This document shows, piece after piece, positions 14,901 through 17,996 of a DNA stretch of 17,996 bases (positions within the stretch are counted from its first letter, which is position 1; every line of letters begins with the position of its first letter). The notes beneath the pieces were generated by a model. It had not been told where the DNA came from and ran no database searches. It worked only from the letters and a program-made list of their open reading frames with translations. The stretch is from Calditrichota bacterium (GTDB lineage: Bacteria; Zixibacteria; MSB-5A5; GN15; FEB-12): positions 1 to 17,996 of the forward strand of contig QQUK01000143.1 of NCBI GenBank assembly GCA_008501655.1, read 5' to 3'. Both the position numbers and the translations under genes were made by a program.

Positions 14901-15683
14901 AGTCTGAACTTCAACACCAAGACCGGTAATCCAGTCGATTTCTTTGGCGAGAACTTCTTTCGGAAGTCTGTATTCCGGGATACCATAGCGAAGCATACCA
15001 CCAAGTTTCGGGAGCGCTTCGTATACAGTCGGTCGGTAACCTTCGCATACCAAGTAGTATGCTGCCGTAAGACCAGCTGGTCCACCACCGATAATTGCAA
15101 CTGATACTCCGTTATCCGGTTTGGTTTCCGGCGTCCACATCTCATCAATCATATCCTGATCAGCAGCGTATCGTTTTAAGAAATCAATTCCAACCGATGC
15201 ATCAACCAATGACCGGCGGCAGTTGACTTCACATTTACGGGTACATACACGACCGCAGACAGATGGGAAGGGAAGTTTCTCTTTGATAAGGGCAATAGCT
15301 TCTTTTGGTTTATTTAAAGCGATGAGAGACATATACCCCTGAATGTCGACATCAGCCGGACAGCCAAGACGGCATGGTCCGAGACAGTCGGCATAGTGAT
15401 CAGATACGAGCAATTCCAGACAGGTTTTGCGGGCTCTTTTTACTTTTTCCGAACGAGTCTGGATTTTCATCCCTTCAGCAACTTTGGTTGCACAAGAGGG
15501 GAATAAACGTTCCTGACCTTCAAGTTCCACAACACAGAGGAAGCAGGAACCATACGGTTTCAGTTTGTCATCGTTGCAGAGGGTTGGAATATTTCTGTCT
15601 ATATTCTGTTCACGGCAGACTTCGAGGATAGTTTTATCCGGTGATGCCGTGATTTCTTTTCCGTTAACTGTTAGTTTTACCAT
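11952..15683 (-). CDS. Stn/NuoG-like fusion: ferredoxin + GltD-type NADPH module + inactive FdhA-like domain
   Basis: A 1243-residue fusion. Domains in order: NuoG-type 2Fe-2S ferredoxin (Cys36, 47, 50, 64); a His96/Cys100/104/108 and Cys143/147/151/155 cluster region joining NuoG to a GltD-like N-terminus; a full GltD/NfnB module with FAD site VAIIGGGPAGLTAA (195-208), NAD(P) site GGGNTAIDAAR (330-340) followed by LLYRRTR (352-358), a basic signature favouring NADPH, and AGGDVVTGPADA (471-482); a Cys-rich CAECGC (569-574); two 4Fe-4S motifs (Cys619/622/625/629 and 662/665/668/672); then a molybdopterin-oxidoreductase domain with its own 4Fe-4S cysteines (698, 701, 705, 734). Where FdhA has Sec/Cys-His this protein has Thr825-Thr826, and Ser1018 stands where the catalytic Arg should be, so formate oxidation is unlikely. 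It probably takes electrons between the NuoEF-like subunits and NADP(H). SD GAGGTG overlaps the upstream stop (8-nt gap), so translation is coupled. Confidence 0.85.
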   Translation of the reverse strand: MVKLTVNGKEITASPDKTILEVCREQNIDRNIPTLCNDDKLKPYGSCFLCVVELEGQERLFPSCATKVAEGMKIQTRSEKVKRARKTCLELLVSDHYADCLGPCRLGCPADVDIQGYMSLIALNKPKEAIALIKEKLPFPSVCGRVCTRKCEVNCRRSLVDASVGIDFLKRYAADQDMIDEMWTPETKPDNGVSVAIIGGGPAGLTAAYYLVCEGYRPTVYEALPKLGGMLRYGIPEYRLPKEVLAKEIDWITGLGVEVQTNKALGKDITIDQLFADGHKAVFIGLGAQVGKPMRVENEDVDGVLSGVEFLKQVEMKINPDVKGKVVVVGGGNTAIDAARTSLRLGADEVVLLYRRTRNEMPANMMEIEAAEEEGIKMEFLAAPATINVDENNRMKSMDCFRMELGEPDDSGRRRPVKIEGSEYTIEADWIISAIGQEADLDGVEKVELTGWKTIIAKEGTFDTDRPGVFAGGDVVTGPADAVDAIAAGRKAAHAIDSYIKDHVIKPVDFRFESKRDAFHKITKDDLPDIGISERHHMHEIPVENRVTTFDEVETGYTEEDALEESLRCAECGCDVSLACNLRDYCSEYEVDQDRFIGAYNKYKVDTRHPFIKLDANKCIRCGRCVATCSEILNVSALGLVNRGFRTIVKPAMEKPLIETNCVSCGNCIDVCPTGALNEKMPFRRSGPWKMEGTVSVCNYCSVGCNIMINHKTEDLFFVTGAPPDNAPNYGELCVKGRFGYEHYLDGSRLKKPMIKKGDKLVECTWDEAFDAIKKGIDSVYEHADRDQTLIATSPKLTNEELYLAGMFARAAVGTNNITSFQRLTTEADYHALDTMFGATASSASNEDVENADLYIFLGGNPSVENPVLGWQMKRRMKNGTEAVVINSTEIDLVDYATVWADPRRGTATVLLNVIMAELIRQNKINESFIKEHTTNFEQVKADLLKHDIEEASSVAGVSAETIQHIVDLISDPNKKVVAYYNTDSRIDRATGDLKALGTLMMLLGKIGVDGSGIAVTSSQCNAAGMKLTGYDRHLLPGGRPVNDTNAMKSLSSLWQKDISGIIEKSGHNINRKMRDNKIRTAFVFGENPAKDPEFNAFVDHLDFLVVCDMFKNETVQMADVFLPMSSYLEDKGHFTNWAGKKQFTNPIGEPLNGKSNIQIMMKLMELMGYNRAINGFDELKSEIEFMKDKAGVTTPLKAPFATDDGKAHFVLFTTEISKTKSSTLNVLEIDSRIADRTKLINT

Positions 15684-15691
15684 ACGTCACC

Positions 15692-17449
15692 TCAATCCTT
15701 TACCACAGCATCAAAGCGGCAGACAGTGAAACATTTACCACATTTAATACATTTGTCTTGTTCAATTGTATGGAGTTCTTTTTTCTCTCCGAGAATCGCA
15801 TCAGTCGGACATGCTTTGGCACAGACGGTACACCCGGTGCAGTTATCGTCAATTGTATAAGTCAGAATAGCAGAGCAGACATGAGCCGGGCATTTTTTAT
15901 CCTGAATGTGTGCGATATATTCGTCTTTAAAATATTTCAATGTTGTTAGAACCGGGTTAGGTGCCGTTTGACCGAGACCACAGAGAGAAGCATTTTTAAT
16001 CTGACCGGAAAGTTCTTCGAGATTTTCCAGGTCGTCCATGGTTCCTTCTCCGACTGTGATTCGTTCGAGGATTTCAAGCATCCGTTTGGTTCCGATGCGG
16101 CAGAATGTACATTTACCGCAGGATTCTTCCTGCGTGAAAGTAAGGAAGAACTTGGCGACATCGACCATACAGGTCGTTTCATCCATTACAACCATACCGC
16201 CGGAACCCATGATAGCACCGGTTTTTGGTATATTCTGATAATCAATGGAGACATCACACATCTCAGCCGGTATACAACCGCCGGAAGGTCCGCCCATCTG
16301 GACAGCTTTCAGTTTTTTGTCATTGATGATTCCGCCACAAATATCAAAGATTACTTCGTTGATTGTAAAGCCCATGGGGACTTCAACAAGTCCGGTACGT
16401 TTTACTTTACCAGCCATAGCGAATACTTTAGTGCCTTTGCTGTCATCGGTTCCATAGGCTGCGTATTTATCAGCATCGTTTAAGATAATCCAGGGGACGT
16501 TTGCAAATGTCTCAACATTGTTGATGTTGGTCGGTTTTTGCCAGAGACCGGAGATAGCCGGAAACGGAGGACGGAAACGAGGCATACCGCGTTTACCTTC
16601 GATAGAAGCTATAAGAGCTGTCTCTTCACCACAGACAAAGGCTCCGGCGCCTTCTTTGATTTTAATATTAAAATTAAAGTCAGAACCAAATATTTTTTCA
16701 CCGAGGAATCCTTTTTTCTTTGCCTGTGCGATTGCTAAACGAAGGCGTGCGATTGCTTTTGGATATTCAGCACGACAGTAAACATATGCTTCATCAGCAC
16801 CGATTGCATAACCGGCGATAATCATACCTTCGAGTACAGCATTCGGATCGCCTTCGAGAATTGAACGGTCCATGAATGCACCGGGATCACCTTCATCAGC
16901 GTTACAGATGATATATTTTTTATCACCGGGAGCTTTTTTGGTGAAGTTCCATTTGATACCGGTTGGGAATCCGCCGCCACCGCGACCTTTGAGTCCCGAG
17001 TCGATGACAGACTGAACTACTTCATCCTGTGTCATCTCTTTGATAGCTTTTTCTATCGCTTTATAACCGCCTGCTTCGATATATTCTTCAATCGAACCGG
17101 GGTCAATAATACCGCAATTACGGAGAACGATTCTATTCTGGCGGTCAAAGAATCCTTTTTCTTTATCCGGTCCGGAAACCAGCCAGTCATCGATTGTCTG
17201 GTCTGAAATAATAGTTTTTTCAACAAGTTCGCCGACCCGTTCGGGGGTGACTTCACCATAGAGGTCTTTAGTGCCGTTGCCGTTGGAGACTTCGACTAAC
17301 ACCTCGCGGTAGCACATACCGATACAGCCGGTTTCTTTGAGAACAAATGCGTTTGGATGATCTTTCAACTCGTCCTGAAAAGCCTTATAGACCTTTTCAC
17401 CGCCGGCTGAAATACCGCATGTTCCAAGTCCAACTTTTACCGTTTTCAT
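15692..17449 (-). CDS. NuoF/HydB-like FMN, NAD(H) and iron-sulfur subunit of a bifurcating complex
   Basis: A 585-residue diaphorase subunit of the NuoF/HydB/HndC type. An N-terminal thioredoxin-like segment (1-75) has Cys11, Cys42 and Cys46 but no second cysteine of the first pair (GTCGISAGG). The core binds FMN and NADH: GRGGGGFPTG (155-164), NADEGDPGAFMDR (183-195) and EGAGAFVCGEETAL (266-279). The 4Fe-4S (N3-type) ligands are Cys444, 447, 450 and 490. The C-terminal extension carries a CPAHVC motif (520-525) and two 4Fe-4S ferredoxin motifs (537/540/543/547 and 567/570/573/577), as in electron-bifurcating hydrogenase HydB rather than complex I NuoF. In that family this subunit reacts with NAD(H) at FMN, the probable bifurcation site, and exchanges electrons with ferredoxin. 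It starts 19 nt after the NuoE-like stop. No hydrogenase gene accompanies it. Confidence 0.93.
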   Translation of the reverse strand: MKTVKVGLGTCGISAGGEKVYKAFQDELKDHPNAFVLKETGCIGMCYREVLVEVSNGNGTKDLYGEVTPERVGELVEKTIISDQTIDDWLVSGPDKEKGFFDRQNRIVLRNCGIIDPGSIEEYIEAGGYKAIEKAIKEMTQDEVVQSVIDSGLKGRGGGGFPTGIKWNFTKKAPGDKKYIICNADEGDPGAFMDRSILEGDPNAVLEGMIIAGYAIGADEAYVYCRAEYPKAIARLRLAIAQAKKKGFLGEKIFGSDFNFNIKIKEGAGAFVCGEETALIASIEGKRGMPRFRPPFPAISGLWQKPTNINNVETFANVPWIILNDADKYAAYGTDDSKGTKVFAMAGKVKRTGLVEVPMGFTINEVIFDICGGIINDKKLKAVQMGGPSGGCIPAEMCDVSIDYQNIPKTGAIMGSGGMVVMDETTCMVDVAKFFLTFTQEESCGKCTFCRIGTKRMLEILERITVGEGTMDDLENLEELSGQIKNASLCGLGQTAPNPVLTTLKYFKDEYIAHIQDKKCPAHVCSAILTYTIDDNCTGCTVCAKACPTDAILGEKKELHTIEQDKCIKCGKCFTVCRFDAVVKD

Positions 17450-17468
17450 AATCTATGAAGACCTTTCG

Positions 17469-17966
17469 TTATTCTTTGTTTTCTTCTTTAACTTTACGTT
17501 TGTACTGACGGAGGACTTTGCGAAGTTTCGCAGGAGTCAGTCTTCCGTAAGTTTCATCGTTGATCAAAATAACCGGAGCGAGTGAACAGCAGCCGATACA
17601 GGCGACAGAGAGCATGGAGAATTTTCCGTCATCCGATGTTTCGTCATAAGAAATATTCAGTTCGTCGGTGATCGTGTCGGATATCGGTTTGGCACCGTTT
17701 ACATGACAAGCGGTACCGTTGCAGACTTTGACGACATATTCACCGAGCGGTTTGGTGCGGAACTGGGCGTAGAAGGTAACAACGCCGTAGATATCAGCCG
17801 ACGGTATTCCGGTCACATGACTGATATAGTCGATTGCTTTTTCAGAGATATATCCGTAGGTATCCTGTGCTGATTGCAAAAGAGGAATCAAAGCACCTTC
17901 CTGTCCGTCATATTTCCAAAGGTCGACATTGAATGGTTTGAAATTATCTGTTGTCGGTTTTGACAT
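17469..17966 (-). CDS. NuoE/HydC-like 2Fe-2S subunit
   Basis: A 165-residue protein of the NuoE/HydC/HndA family: an N-terminal helical region (about 1-70, with ALIPLLQSAQDTYGYI) followed by a thioredoxin-like 2Fe-2S domain. All four ligands are present with canonical spacing: Cys82 and Cys87 (CNGTAC), then Cys123 and Cys127 (CIGCC), that is C-x4-C-x35-C-x3-C. It binds the NuoF-like subunit and, in HydABC-type and Stn-type complexes, forms the bifurcating core with it. It is the first gene of the - strand operon visible here. AGGAG (complement of 17977-17981) lies 10 nt before the ATG. The promoter must be further upstream, outside the window. The final residues are very charged (KRKVKEENKE). 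Identification is firm at family level. Confidence 0.94.
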   Translation of the reverse strand: MSKPTTDNFKPFNVDLWKYDGQEGALIPLLQSAQDTYGYISEKAIDYISHVTGIPSADIYGVVTFYAQFRTKPLGEYVVKVCNGTACHVNGAKPISDTITDELNISYDETSDDGKFSMLSVACIGCCSLAPVILINDETYGRLTPAKLRKVLRQYKRKVKEENKE

Positions 17967-17996
17967 TGTATATCATCTCCTACATTCTATCTAAGA

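Noticed and set aside
13805..15148. Several medium-length ORFs on both strands within the large redox genes.
   Set aside because: They overlap firmly identified genes in other frames, lack family motifs and ribosome sites, and are expected shadows.
11952..15683. Calling the large subunit NAD-dependent formate dehydrogenase alpha or a [FeFe]-hydrogenase HydA.
   Set aside because: The formate dehydrogenase catalytic residues are replaced (Thr825, Thr826, Ser1018), and there is no H-cluster domain or its cysteine motifs; a GltD module occupies the middle of the protein instead.

Overview
The window comes from a bacterium with an anaerobic, redox-balancing metabolism and a rod-shaped, probably diderm cell plan. 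Ferredoxin-, FMN- and FAD-linked electron-transfer genes and a complete MreC/MreD/PBP2/RodA wall-elongation set support this. The moderately AT-rich sequence and the mix of genes would suit an FCB-type candidate phylum such as Cloacimonadota. That placement is a guess; nothing here is a phylogenetic marker that I could test.

Layout. Positions 1-8354 (+ strand) form a tightly packed envelope cluster: the 3' end of a family-2 glycosyltransferase, a WecA/TagO-type polyprenyl-phosphate sugar-1-phosphate transferase, accA, a 55-residue Trm112-like zinc-ribbon protein, a PTS IIA-type protein, then mreC, mreD, mrdA (PBP2), mrdB (RodA) and an EamA/DMT-type membrane protein. Several junctions overlap by 1-4 bases, so translational coupling is likely. 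A hairpin at 8355-8383 closes this operon and also serves rocD-like ornithine aminotransferase (8407-9687, - strand), which has its own good sigma-70-like promoter.

Positions 9700-11950 are an accessory, repeat-rich island. It holds six copies of one asymmetric hairpin repeat, two collinear copies of a 408-bp unit each carrying a 95-residue GIY-YIG nuclease gene tightly bracketed by inverted copies of that hairpin, and a secreted MORN/YwqK-like protein gene between the units. Two further dispersed-type palindromes lie at the right end, beside a strong terminator. I see no transposase, so the 408-bp unit is a candidate minimal mobile element.

Positions 11952-17966 (- strand) hold a three-gene operon: a NuoE/HydC-like 2Fe-2S subunit, a NuoF/HydB-like FMN subunit, and a 1243-residue fusion of a NuoG-like ferredoxin part, a complete GltD/NfnB-like FAD-NADPH module, two 4Fe-4S ferredoxin motifs and a molybdopterin-oxidoreductase (FdhA-like) domain. 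By hand alignment, the FdhA-like domain lacks the Sec/Cys, His and Arg residues that make a formate dehydrogenase. The set most resembles the Sporomusa-type (Stn) electron-bifurcating ferredoxin-dependent transhydrogenase, which moves electrons between NADH, ferredoxin and NADPH, here with an added, apparently dead Mo-enzyme domain. It would probably be mis-annotated as formate dehydrogenase.
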